From positions 105,333 through 169,332 of the forward strand of contig JAHEIZ010000003.1 in NCBI GenBank assembly GCA_024639145.1: a stretch of 64,000 nt of DNA, given 5' to 3'. Position 1 is the first letter of the stretch, and each line of letters begins with the position of its first letter. This stretch comes from Actinomycetes bacterium. Lineage in GTDB: Bacteria; Actinomycetota; Actinomycetes; S36-B12. Positions 9,347 to 17,117 of this stretch are shown one piece after another. The translations under genes were made by a program, and so were the position numbers. The notes beneath the pieces were generated by a model that ran no database searches, was not told the origin of the DNA, and was given only the letters and a program-made list of their open reading frames with translations.

Positions 9347-11953
9347 ATGGCTTCCCCTGCCGGCCCGCTTCGGGCTGCCGGTCGCTGGCTCGCGCCCGCC
9401 ACCAGCGGCTCCGACCAGGCCACCTGTCACCTGCGCATCGGCGTGGTCGGCGTGGTCTTCGCCGGACTCTGGGCAGCCGCGATCATCGCCGCCTTTGGCT
9501 TCATGTACTCCGATATCGGCAACGAGATTCCCGGTCCGGATGTCCTGCTCGCCGGCATCGTCCTCGTGGCGATCAGCGTGTTCACCCCGCAGGCTCTGTT
9601 CCGCACCGGCACTGAGTCATCGACCAAGCGCATCCTGGCTTCGCCCACGCGTCCCATCGCACCGTGGAGTACGAGCACGATCTCGTTCAACGCGATCCTG
9701 GTCGGCGCCATGCTGGCGGGACTGTATGCGGAGCCTGTCATCGCCTTCCTGCTATTCAGCCTCGCCTACGTGATCCGCATGGCCGTGCTCACTCGACGCG
9801 ACGCGGTGCGGGATCCCAATTCGCGTTTCCACCAGCTCACCTCGGCATTCAGCGCGATGCTCATCGCTTCCATCGCGTACTCGATCGTGCGCCCCCTCGC
9901 TTCCGCGGTCACGCTGAACTTCTCCGTCATTCCCTTGCTACTCGCCGGGATCGTGGCCTTGTATCTCGGTCTCATCCTCAACGCGGTGGATCGCTGGGCG
10001 CGGTGCGAACGACACGGATGGGCCGCAGCACGCGACCTCATTGACGTACGACGGCTGCTCGTCGCCGCGGTCAGTGCCGCAATCGCCTGGATCGTCGCAA
10101 TGACAGGGGAAATCCTGCCTCGCATCGACGGCGACCCCACCGGCACGGCGCTTCCTGCTCTCGCTGCTCTCGGCGTATTTCTCGCGTGCTGGCTGCTCCT
10201 CTGGGCTCTCTCGATCAGCATCTGGCGCACTGAGGCCAAGCGCACTCTCTCACTCTGGCGCAGCCAGCAATCCGTGATTCTCACTCGACTCTCCGAAGGC
10301 TCGCTCGATCCTGATCTCGCCGCGAAGGCGGCACTGAACATCACGAGTCGGATGGCTGCAGTTGTCTTCGGCGCGACTCGAGTGCTGACCATTCACGACG
10401 ACGGAGATGGCTCGATCAGTCAAAGCCTGGTGCGCACTGATATCTACCCGGGCTCCCCCGAGACCCTCCCTGTCACCCCCGCCGGACGTTCAGGAATGCG
10501 CATCCCACTGAGCGTGGACAATCGCACGACAAGCAGCGTGACGATCAGCGACTGCCTGCTGCCCGGACGCTTCCTCATGCGCTCGCGGTCACTGGTCGAT
10601 GAGTTCAGCGAACTTGCGACCATTGGCCTGCTGTCACCGGAGCTGAGCCGGGGCGCGGACCGAAATGCGATTGCCTTTGCTTCCATGTTCGAGGGCAGCT
10701 GGCCGAACATGAACGCGCTGGATCAGGCCATGCTGAGCATGCGCGAGCGATTCGATCGCGCCCCGCACCTTTCCTCTCTCATTGTCGGCGTCTACGCGAT
10801 CAATGAGATCGCCGCACTGGCCGGCGGGCGACATGAGCATGCGGCCGTGTCGCACGTCATGCGCTCGACCCTCTCTTCCCCCCTGTTCAACGGAACCGAC
10901 GTCTTCGTGGCGTACGAGAGCCCCGGTCGCGTCTGGGTGGCGGTGAGCGGCGGTCCGATCATCCGCAACACGATTCAGCTGCTTCGCGACCTGCAGGATT
11001 CCCTCAACTCCTTCGGCCGCGCAGCTTCGAGCGCAACCGATCTCGAGGTGTTCGTGAGCGTCTCATTTGGCTACGCGGCACACCAGGTCGACGACCTGTC
11101 GCCCGAAGGCTTGATCCAGACCGCTCGAGATCGCCTCGCCGCCGACCAGTCCGCGCGCAATCCGCTCTCCGACCCCGACTTCAGCACCCTGGAGCTCACA
11201 CCGGAACTCTTCACTCGTACCGAGCCGACTCCCGTGACCGTCGACAGCCTGCTGGATGGCATGACGCGGGATCGGGGCACCGATGCCTTCATCACTGAGT
11301 CGCTACCTCTGCTCTCCACGGCCACTGGCGCGCACGAGGGGACACTGATCAGCGTCGGATGGGTGCGGGAATTTCGCTACTTCGACATGCGTGCGCCCGA
11401 GAACCTGCTGAAAGCAGTAAACCGCCAGCCGCATCTCGCTGCGCTGGCCGCCGAGATCTCGCTCGATGCCCTCGTATCCGAGCTTGACACGTCACCCATG
11501 TGCATGATTCGCATGCCCTCGGTGCTGCTGCACCCTGAAGCCGGCGAGCTGGCCCTGCCCAACCTGATCGTGCCCAAGCTCGATCGCATCCAGTGCCAGC
11601 GAACGGTGCTGCTCTTTGACGAAATCCCGGCCGGCGGCGGACAGACCCTGCGCATGCTCGCAGACAGAGGACTCAATATCGCCGTCACTGCGGCGGCTGC
11701 TGCATCCGCGAACTCCGGCGACCTGGCCGGTTGGTCGCGGTGGGCAATCGTGTTCCCGAGTCACGTCATGCAAGGCTCGCACGGCGTCGATGCGCTCACG
11801 ATCTCGCAGACCGCGAGTGCAGGCGCGTCGGCCGGCACACGCCTCATCGGAATGGTGATTGGCTCGATTGATGTACGAGCAGCGCAGGCCCAAGGCATCT
11901 CAGCCGTGATTGCCACACACGCCCACTCCGCAGAACGAGTAGAGCACTCCTGA
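9347..11953 (+). CDS. Membrane protein with degenerate GGDEF and EAL-like domains
   Basis: 868 aa. The first roughly 300 residues form about seven to eight membrane helices. A linker region follows, then a GGDEF-fold segment around residues 480-580 in which the signature is replaced ('GTDVFVAYESPGRVWVAVSGG'). The C-terminal part has EAL-fold hallmarks without the catalytic residues: no EAL or DDFG motif, with 'VLLFDEIPAGGGQTLRMLADRG' and 'IGMVIGSIDVRAAQAQGI' where active enzymes have catalytic segments. It is therefore probably a c-di-GMP receptor or a purely structural regulator rather than a cyclase or phosphodiesterase. Its position beside the pilus genes recalls FimX-type control of type IV pili. 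The start is ATG with a weak ribosome-binding site. Confidence 0.72.
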   Translation: MASPAGPLRAAGRWLAPATSGSDQATCHLRIGVVGVVFAGLWAAAIIAAFGFMYSDIGNEIPGPDVLLAGIVLVAISVFTPQALFRTGTESSTKRILASPTRPIAPWSTSTISFNAILVGAMLAGLYAEPVIAFLLFSLAYVIRMAVLTRRDAVRDPNSRFHQLTSAFSAMLIASIAYSIVRPLASAVTLNFSVIPLLLAGIVALYLGLILNAVDRWARCERHGWAAARDLIDVRRLLVAAVSAAIAWIVAMTGEILPRIDGDPTGTALPALAALGVFLACWLLLWALSISIWRTEAKRTLSLWRSQQSVILTRLSEGSLDPDLAAKAALNITSRMAAVVFGATRVLTIHDDGDGSISQSLVRTDIYPGSPETLPVTPAGRSGMRIPLSVDNRTTSSVTISDCLLPGRFLMRSRSLVDEFSELATIGLLSPELSRGADRNAIAFASMFEGSWPNMNALDQAMLSMRERFDRAPHLSSLIVGVYAINEIAALAGGRHEHAAVSHVMRSTLSSPLFNGTDVFVAYESPGRVWVAVSGGPIIRNTIQLLRDLQDSLNSFGRAASSATDLEVFVSVSFGYAAHQVDDLSPEGLIQTARDRLAADQSARNPLSDPDFSTLELTPELFTRTEPTPVTVDSLLDGMTRDRGTDAFITESLPLLSTATGAHEGTLISVGWVREFRYFDMRAPENLLKAVNRQPHLAALAAEISLDALVSELDTSPMCMIRMPSVLLHPEAGELALPNLIVPKLDRIQCQRTVLLFDEIPAGGGQTLRMLADRGLNIAVTAAAAASANSGDLAGWSRWAIVFPSHVMQGSHGVDALTISQTASAGASAGTRLIGMVIGSIDVRAAQAQGISAVIATHAHSAERVEHS

Positions 11954-11965
11954 GACACGAAAAGA

Positions 11966-11990
11966 CCCTGATACGCATGGCGTATCAGGG
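11966..11990. terminator. Bidirectional hairpin terminator
   Basis: A perfect 11-bp inverted repeat CCCTGATACGC/GCGTATCAGGG with a 3-nt loop, flanked by A-rich bases on the left and CTTT on the right. It sits between the convergent GGDEF/EAL-like gene and the repeat-protein gene and can serve both. Confidence 0.8.
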
Positions 11991-12007
11991 CCTTTCCACG
12001 TTCAGTG

Positions 12008-12493
12008 CTAGATACCTACGGCCTCGCGTACGAGCGTGACGGCACTGGCAGCCTTGCCGCGCACATCGTGCGCAACCTTGCTCATCTCTGCCTTTACCTC
12101 GTTCACCGACGAGAAGCTCGGCATCTCGACCTTCGGCAGGCTGACCTTGGGAAGATCGAACTTCGGGATGTCGAACTTGGGCATGTCGACCTTCGGCATC
12201 GAGAACTTGGGCATCTCGACCTTGGGGAGTTCGAGATTGAGCAGGTCGATCTTCGACACCTTGGTCTTGGCCGAGTCGGCGATCATCGTCGCGCCATCGG
12301 TCACGGCCTGCGTGGTCTCCTTGGCCTTCACGACCGACTTGCGCGCGTGATGCTTGACGGTCTCGGTGGTGCCGACGGGCAGCTTCTTCTTCGCCACCGT
12401 GACTGCCTCGGGTGCGTCGCTGAACTCGGTCACGACATCGTCGATGACGATCTCCTCGTTGACCGGCATGTCGAATTCGCTATTCGGTTCCAT
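12008..12493 (-). CDS. HbhA-position protein with eight xPK(V/F) pentapeptide repeats
   Basis: 161 aa with no signal peptide or membrane helix. The acidic N-terminus is followed by a Lys/Thr-rich helical segment (residues 40-80), eight tandem pentapeptides of the form [DES][LMI]PK[VF] (residues 88-127, e.g. 'MPKFDIPKFDLPKVSLPK') and an amphipathic helical C-terminus. It starts inside the 3' end of the XRE regulator gene (14-bp overlap), the arrangement of mycobacterial Rv0474-hbhA (Rv0475). HbhA itself is a helical adhesin/lipid-body protein with a Lys/Ala/Pro tail. This protein shares position and basic repeat character, not clear sequence identity. Function is unknown. Confidence 0.75.
   Translation of the reverse strand: MEPNSEFDMPVNEEIVIDDVVTEFSDAPEAVTVAKKKLPVGTTETVKHHARKSVVKAKETTQAVTDGATMIADSAKTKVSKIDLLNLELPKVEMPKFSMPKVDMPKFDIPKFDLPKVSLPKVEMPSFSSVNEVKAEMSKVAHDVRGKAASAVTLVREAVGI
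12113..12232 (-). repeat. 15-bp-period tandem coding repeat (eight pentapeptides)
   Basis: Eight successive 15-nt units, visible on the plus strand as alternating 'cttgggcat' and 'cttcggcat' style units, encode the PK(V/F) pentads. Units differ at several positions, so they are diverged rather than newly expanded. Confidence 0.8.
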
Positions 12494-12905
12494 GAGTGTC
12501 CTCCGTTGTGATTTCTGGATTCAATGTCTCGTCATCCGAGGGGTCGGATGCGGCGGTCGCGGCTGCGGCCTGGTTCTCGGCTTGGAATGCTGCGTAGATC
12601 TGCAACAGCGTGGTGCGCTGGCGCTCGGTGATCGTGCGATCAGAGGCGATCGCTGTCGTGACGGTGTCATCGCCCGCACGCTGCGCGAGGATGCCGGCCT
12701 GCACGTAGAGCGTCTCGGCGGAAATGCGCAGGCCCTGGGCGATCCGGCCGAGAATTTCGGCACTGGGCTTACGCAGGCCACGCTCCACCTGGCTCAGATA
12801 TGGGTTGGAGACATCGGCAGCCTTGGCGAGCTGGCGCAGTGACATCTGCGCCTGGTCGCGTTGGTCGCGGATGAAGTCTCCGAGCCCGCTTACGTCGATT
12901 CCCAT
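12480..12905 (-). CDS. XRE-family transcriptional regulator (Rv0474-like)
   Basis: 141 aa from ATG 12905; an alternative in-frame ATG at 12923 would add six residues. An N-terminal helix-turn-helix occupies about residues 8-65 ('LRQLAKAADVSNPYLSQVERGLRKPS'), followed by a C-terminal helical segment ('TERQRTTLLQIYAAF') and an acidic tail. Proteins of this form lie directly upstream of hbhA in mycobacteria. The coupled repeat protein is probably its co-transcribed partner. The GGAGG before ATG 12905 is only one base away, which keeps the 12923 start open. Confidence 0.85.
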   Translation of the reverse strand: MGIDVSGLGDFIRDQRDQAQMSLRQLAKAADVSNPYLSQVERGLRKPSAEILGRIAQGLRISAETLYVQAGILAQRAGDDTVTTAIASDRTITERQRTTLLQIYAAFQAENQAAAATAASDPSDDETLNPEITTEDTHGTE

Positions 12906-12925
12906 GCCTCCAGTATTACCCATGT

Positions 12926-12947
12926 GCTTGCATTTGCAAACACAAGC
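12926..12947. promoter_or_regulatory. Nested inverted repeat upstream of XRE gene, candidate operator
   Basis: Outer arms GCTTG/CAAGC flank inner arms TTGCA-TT-TGCAA, just upstream of the XRE start. Self-regulating HTH proteins often bind such dyads, but the link to this regulator is inference. Confidence 0.4.
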
Positions 12948-13010
12948 GCTTACTCCCGCTAGCAGACAGGGTGATTCCCTCATGGAATTTCGGTGTGGGA
13001 GCCTTCGGGC

Positions 13011-13499
13011 ATGCGGATTGTCATCCAGCGAGCTTCCGGCGCCCAGGTCATCGTCGACGGTCAGGTCACCGGGGCCTTCACCGGCCCGGGCCTGGTGATC
13101 CTCGTCGGGGTCACCCATGCCGACACCCCCGAGACCGCCGCCAAGCTGGCCGACAAGGCATACGACATGCGCCTGTTCGATGCCACCCATGCCGAGGCGG
13201 CGCAGGCCTGCCTGCCTCCTGGCACCGGAAAGGAACTCTCCGCGGCCGACCTCGGGCTCCCGGTTCTCGTCATCAGTCAGTTCACCCTGTACGCGAACAC
13301 CCGCAAGGGTCGGCGTCCCACCTGGGACACGGCTGCTTCAGGTGATGTCGCGTCACCGATCATCGATGCGTTCGCCGAGCGGTTGATAGCTCGCGGCGTG
13401 GATGTTCAGCGTGGAGTATTCGGCGCCGATATGCAGGTGTCGCTCACCAATGACGGGCCGATGACGATCATCGTTGATTCCTCCGACGGCGCGAGCTAG
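13011..13499 (+). CDS. dtd: D-aminoacyl-tRNA deacylase
   Basis: The start is set at ATG 13011 (162 aa) with GGGAG upstream; the track start adds six unlikely residues. DTD hydrolyses D-aminoacyl-tRNAs (and Gly-tRNA-Ala), protecting translation. The signature strand 'SQFTLYANTRKGRRPTW' carries the Gln/Thr catalytic region, and the 'NDGPMT' motif near the C-terminus takes the place of the cross-subunit Gly-cisPro segment. The 'RASGAQVIVDG' N-terminus is typical. It converges with ygfZ, and the stop codons overlap. Confidence 0.93.
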   Translation: MRIVIQRASGAQVIVDGQVTGAFTGPGLVILVGVTHADTPETAAKLADKAYDMRLFDATHAEAAQACLPPGTGKELSAADLGLPVLVISQFTLYANTRKGRRPTWDTAASGDVASPIIDAFAERLIARGVDVQRGVFGADMQVSLTNDGPMTIIVDSSDGAS

Positions 13500-14476
13500 T
13501 CAGCCGAGACCACAACTTCCTGCGATGCGCTCACATCGCCTTCCGCCGTGCGAATGATGAGTTCAGCATCGACGGGAACGTTGCGCTTGAGGATCGCCGT
13601 AGCGACTGGGCCCAGTTCAAAGTGACGGGCACCGGTGCCCACCCAGCCGATCTCCTTGTCGTTCCAGTAGACGCGATCACAGTGCTGGGGCGCGATCTCC
13701 GCACTTCCGTCGACATGCAGGATCACCAGACGTCGCGGGGGCTTGCCGAGATTCTGCACGCGCGCCACGGTCTCCTGGCCGCGATAGCACCCCTTCTGCA
13801 GGTGCACAGCCGGACCGATCCATCCGACCTCATGCGGGATCGTGCGGTGATCGGTCTCGAAGCGGAGTCGAGGGACGCCCGCCGAGGCGCGAATTGCCTC
13901 GAGTGCCCACGTGCCCGACAGGGTCTCGGCGGCATCAAGCCACGGATCGAGCTCAGTGCGAGGGATGATGACCTCACGGCCTGAAAACCCCCGTGCAGCA
14001 AAAACTTCAGGGATCACATAGGTCGGGTGATCGGGGTCCGTGTCTCTGCAGGGCTCCCACACGACCGCGAAATCGTCGGTCACATCTGCAACCTCAACAC
14101 GAAGCATGAACTGCATTCTGCGCAAGTACTCGACGAGTTCGTCTTGGGTACCGGGCTCGACGATCAGCCAGGCCGTCACTCCATCATCAACGATGTGCAA
14201 CTCGTGCTCGACGTGGCCATTGGGGCTGAGGATCAGCGCGAGTGCACTCTCACCCTGCCGGAGATTCTCGAGATGCTGCGAGGTCAGGGTGTGAAGCCAG
14301 CTGATGCGGTCTGCACCGGTGACCGTCACCACGCCGCGATTCGAGATGTCAACCGAGGTGCGGCCCTCCATGAGGGTACGTTGCTCGCGATGCGGGTCGC
14401 CGTAATGCCAGGCAACACCCTGGTCAGGGATGCCCTCAGGCGGGCGGATCGCATCACTGCGATCGAGCGAGCTCAC
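13496..14476 (-). CDS. ygfZ: Folate-binding YgfZ/GcvT-like protein
   Basis: 326 aa with the family signature 'KGCYRGQETVAR' (K-G-C-Y-x-G-Q-E) near residue 225. YgfZ proteins bind tetrahydrofolate and support maturation or repair of Fe-S enzymes. The start ATG overlaps the stop of the Fur-family gene upstream (ATGA), and the 3' end overlaps dtd by 4 bp. The neighbouring Fur-family regulator and the nitrobindin suggest an iron/redox-related housekeeping cluster. Confidence 0.9.
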   Translation of the reverse strand: MSSLDRSDAIRPPEGIPDQGVAWHYGDPHREQRTLMEGRTSVDISNRGVVTVTGADRISWLHTLTSQHLENLRQGESALALILSPNGHVEHELHIVDDGVTAWLIVEPGTQDELVEYLRRMQFMLRVEVADVTDDFAVVWEPCRDTDPDHPTYVIPEVFAARGFSGREVIIPRTELDPWLDAAETLSGTWALEAIRASAGVPRLRFETDHRTIPHEVGWIGPAVHLQKGCYRGQETVARVQNLGKPPRRLVILHVDGSAEIAPQHCDRVYWNDKEIGWVGTGARHFELGPVATAILKRNVPVDAELIIRTAEGDVSASQEVVVSAD

Positions 14477-14922
14477 AGCTCGTCGTCTCCTTCGAGGTAA
14501 TCCTTGGGCTTACCGGCGCAGTCTGCGCAAAGCCCGTGAATCGACACGTGCGCGATATCGGTCTCGAAACCGTGATCAGAGTGCAGACGCGCGACGAAGG
14601 GCTCGGCAATCTCGGAGTCGACGCTGCTGACCTTCGCGCAACGATCGCAGACAAGGTGAATGTGCACGTGCTCATCAACCGCATGGTAGGTCGGCGCTCC
14701 GTGTCCGATGTGCGCGTGGGTAACAAGCCCGACATCCTCGAGTACTTCGAGAGTGCGGTAGACGGTTGACAGATTGACGCCGGTGGCAGTGCGCTGCACC
14801 TCGATCAGGATCGCCTCGGGGGTACCGTGACGAAGGGTCTCCACCGCTTCGAGCACCAGCTGACGCTGCGGCGTGATGCGGTAGCCGTGATCGCGAAGTC
14901 GGCGATCCCAGTCGTCAGTCAT
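14473..14922 (-). CDS. Fur-family metal-responsive repressor
   Basis: 149 aa. A winged-helix DNA-binding domain (about residues 1-80, 'YRITPQRQLVLEAV', 'NLSTVYRTLEVLEDVGLV') is followed by the His-rich metal/dimerisation domain ('DEHVHIHLVCDRC') and two CxxC pairs (CDRC, CADC) for structural zinc. Fur, Zur and Nur cannot be told apart from this alone; related genes in a similar actinobacterial neighbourhood include nickel-responsive Nur. It is coupled to ygfZ downstream and overlaps the nitrobindin gene upstream by 8 bp. Confidence 0.9.
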   Translation of the reverse strand: MTDDWDRRLRDHGYRITPQRQLVLEAVETLRHGTPEAILIEVQRTATGVNLSTVYRTLEVLEDVGLVTHAHIGHGAPTYHAVDEHVHIHLVCDRCAKVSSVDSEIAEPFVARLHSDHGFETDIAHVSIHGLCADCAGKPKDYLEGDDEL

Positions 14923-15472
14923 CTGCGGCTCCCGTTGATAGCTCCATGACCTTCTGCAGGCTGGCCGCGAGGTGATTACCCATCGGCTTGCCCATAGCCA
15001 TCATGTCGAAGGTCCAGAGAAGTTTCTCGCCGACGAGGCCGTAGAGGCGTTCGCCCTCCGAGTACTCCTTCGCACTCGAGGTTGCCCCGACGCTGGTGGT
15101 CTTGAGCACTGCCTTGGCTCCGGTGATGCGCGCATTCTCCAGGCCGGTGATGGTGACCTCGCCCTCCCAGACCTCGGCGTAGCCGGTCGGATGAGCCAAG
15201 GTGAGTTCGATCCTGTTCTCCGGACGCGGACGCCAGAATCCGGTCTCAGTGGCCAGGGGCTTCACGCGCTCGCCGTCATCATCGAGCAGCCAGCTGCGGG
15301 AGATGTAGGCCATGAAGGGGCGACCATCGGTCGCGAATGAGATCTCCTGACCAAAGCGGAAGTCCTCGATACCCGGGTACTGGCCGGTGCCCACGCCGAC
15401 CCAAGTGCCCAGCAGCCATGACAACGGAAGCAACTCCTCCGGAAGCTCGCTGGGAAGAGGTGCGGTGCTCAT
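14915..15472 (-). CDS. Nitrobindin / FABP-like beta-barrel haem protein
   Basis: 185 aa. The N-terminal nitrobindin motif 'LLGTWVGVGTGQYPGI' (GxWxGxGxGxYP type) marks the ten-stranded beta barrel, formerly DUF1794. Nitrobindins bind ferric haem and NO and isomerise peroxynitrite. A conserved His that could be the proximal ligand lies near the C-terminus ('GNHLAASL'). It overlaps the Fur-family gene, and its start overlaps the preceding micro-ORF (ATGA), so all four minus-strand genes form one tight operon. Confidence 0.85.
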   Translation of the reverse strand: MSTAPLPSELPEELLPLSWLLGTWVGVGTGQYPGIEDFRFGQEISFATDGRPFMAYISRSWLLDDDGERVKPLATETGFWRPRPENRIELTLAHPTGYAEVWEGEVTITGLENARITGAKAVLKTTSVGATSSAKEYSEGERLYGLVGEKLLWTFDMMAMGKPMGNHLAASLQKVMELSTGAADD

Positions 15473-15573
15473 GAGTTGCTCCCCCGAAAGAGTCGGATGA
15501 CGATCACGATCGACACGACTGAGATTGCCGCGACCGCGACCACGAGCAGGCCCGTGTAGACGTTGTCGACCAT
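15469..15573 (-). CDS. 34-aa single-pass membrane micro-protein
   Basis: The track reports 68 aa from 15675, but that would run across the divergent DsrE start. ATG 15573 gives 34 aa: MVDNVYT, one hydrophobic helix (about residues 8-27) and a short basic tail ending FRGSNS. It overlaps the nitrobindin start by ATGA, supporting real translation. Function is unknown; it may only couple translation or anchor a partner. Confidence 0.6.
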   Translation of the reverse strand: MVDNVYTGLLVVAVAAISVVSIVIVIRLFRGSNS

Positions 15574-15592
15574 GTACGGCAGCCTACCGTTC

Positions 15593-15967
15593 ATGACGTC
15601 CGCGCCTCGAAGCCAACTGCTCATCAAGGTAACCGCAGGAAGCGACGCTCCCGAGCGCTGCTCGCAGGCCTTCACGGTGGCCGCGACCGCGGCGGCGAGC
15701 GGTGTTCAGGTGTCGCTGTGGCTCACAGGTGACGCGGCATGGTTTGCCCTGCCCGGTAAGGCCGCCGAATTCGAGCTCGAGCACTCGGCATCTCTCAGCG
15801 AGCTCCTCGATCAAGTACTGGAGTTCGGCACGGTCACCTTGTGCACCCAGTGCGCAATGCGCCGCTCGATCAATGTCGACGACGTGCTCAACGGCGTGCG
15901 TATTGCCGGTGCAGCGGTCTTCGTGGAGGAAGCCATCGCGCCCAATACGCAGGCGCTCGTGTACTGA
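15593..15967 (+). CDS. DsrE-family protein
   Basis: 124 aa from ATG 15593, chosen over the track start because it leaves room for the divergent micro-ORF. The DsrE/TusD-like alpha/beta fold begins 'LLIKVTAGSDAPERCSQAF'. A 'TLCTQCAMRR' segment carries two cysteines where DsrE/TusD proteins place their sulfur-carrying Cys. The role is likely sulfur or thiol transfer, not further assignable. It is transcribed away from the Fur/nitrobindin operon over a 19-bp gap. Confidence 0.75.
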   Translation: MTSAPRSQLLIKVTAGSDAPERCSQAFTVAATAAASGVQVSLWLTGDAAWFALPGKAAEFELEHSASLSELLDQVLEFGTVTLCTQCAMRRSINVDDVLNGVRIAGAAVFVEEAIAPNTQALVY

Positions 15968-15973
15968 GAGCCG

Positions 15974-16636
15974 TTACGACCCAGCGGGCGAGGGCGTCAT
16001 CGACGGCACGGGTGCGGGCAGCGATTCTGCCGGTGAGGCGACCGCAGGCTGACTCGGGCAGCCGGGACCGGAGAGCGACGGTGAAGGTGACGCCATCGCT
16101 GCAGCGATCTGCGCCTCGCCTGCGATCTCGGTGAATGCGTTGCCCAGTGCGATGTCGACGACCTTCTTCGGGCGATCGTCTTGCACGAGAATCGCACCCG
16201 GGAAGTAGAACGCCAGCAGTTCGGCATTCGCGCGGCCGTTCACTCCATAGCGAATCTGGCCGACGCCCTCGAGCACCTTGCCCTGCGGATCGTTATCGAC
16301 CTGCTTGATGGTGAAGCTGCGCGCCTTGAGAACCTTTGCGACATCACTGGCCAGACCGACGCGATCAGTCGCATTCCAGACGTTGAGCTTGACCTTCCCG
16401 CTGCGCGGGAGTACCTCGGCAGCGGTGACCATCGTGGTCTCGCAGGGAAGCGGTGCCGCCGATGCCGATGCGAGGGATTCGGCCTCGGGAGCCGACGAGC
16501 CATTGAGCAGGCGCGAGAGCCCGAAGCCGACGGCGAAGAGCACGGCGATACCGGCGAGAACGATGAGGATCGGAACCCAGATAGGGCGGCGGCGACGTGA
16601 GCGACCGCCGGTGGGGCGTCGGAACTCCGCGCTCAT
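15974..16636 (-). CDS. LytR C-terminal-domain membrane protein
   Basis: 220 aa. A basic cytoplasmic N-terminus (Arg-rich), one membrane helix (about residues 19-42, 'PILIVLAGIAVLFAVGFGL') and an extracellular LytR_C domain ('KVKLNVWNATDRVGLASDVAKVL') are followed by a Ser/Pro-rich tail. LytR_C domains occur beside LCP ligases and bind cell-wall components; no LCP domain is present here. Its start overlaps the tadA stop. Confidence 0.82.
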   Translation of the reverse strand: MSAEFRRPTGGRSRRRRPIWVPILIVLAGIAVLFAVGFGLSRLLNGSSAPEAESLASASAAPLPCETTMVTAAEVLPRSGKVKLNVWNATDRVGLASDVAKVLKARSFTIKQVDNDPQGKVLEGVGQIRYGVNGRANAELLAFYFPGAILVQDDRPKKVVDIALGNAFTEIAGEAQIAAAMASPSPSLSGPGCPSQPAVASPAESLPAPVPSMTPSPAGS

Positions 16637-17115
16637 GCTCTCTCCTCCCGTCGCTCAGCCATGAAATCGAGGACCAGCCTGCCACATTCATTCTCGAGCA
16701 CTCCCGCGACCACTTCCGGCCGATGGGCCATCCGGCGGTCGCGAAGGAGATCCCAGTGAGAGCCCGCGGCGCCGTACTCCTCATTCCAGGCGCCGAACAC
16801 GACTCGGTCGACCCGAGCCATGGCAGCCGCACCGGCGCACATCGGGCATGGCTCGAGGGTCACGATGAGGGTGCAGCCCGTCAGACGCCATTCACCTGTG
16901 GCCTGGGCTGCCTGTCGAAGTGCGAGCACCTCGGCATGGGCAGTCGGGTCACCGGTCGCCTCGCGCTGGTTTCGAGCCCGGCCGATCACCTCACCGGTCG
17001 GGCTCAGCACGATGGCACCGATCGGGAGATCAGGAGTCACGCCCGCGGGTGTCGGGCACATGGCCTCGTCGAGTGCGATGCGCATCGCGGCGACATCGGC
17101 GGGTGAGTGCTGCAC
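16633..17115 (-). CDS. tadA: tRNA-specific adenosine deaminase (A34 to inosine)
   Basis: 160 aa with both zinc-deaminase motifs: 'HAEVLALRQA' (His ligand and catalytic Glu) and 'PCPMCAGA' (two Cys ligands). TadA converts A34 of tRNA-Arg(ACG) to inosine so that it can read CGU, CGC and CGA. The only expected substrate is encoded in this window at 33033. It sits just after its usual actinobacterial partner gene (3-bp gap) and overlaps the LytR_C gene. Confidence 0.93.
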   Translation of the reverse strand: MQHSPADVAAMRIALDEAMCPTPAGVTPDLPIGAIVLSPTGEVIGRARNQREATGDPTAHAEVLALRQAAQATGEWRLTGCTLIVTLEPCPMCAGAAAMARVDRVVFGAWNEEYGAAGSHWDLLRDRRMAHRPEVVAGVLENECGRLVLDFMAERREERA

Positions 17116-17117
17116 GA

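Noticed and set aside
9170-9430. N-terminal extension of the PilV-like protein
   Set aside because: Prepilin leaders are short, and GTG 9169 has a strong GGAGGGAG.
12113-12232. Repeat array considered as CRISPR
   Set aside because: 15-bp period in frame with a coding sequence, with no spacers and no cas genes.
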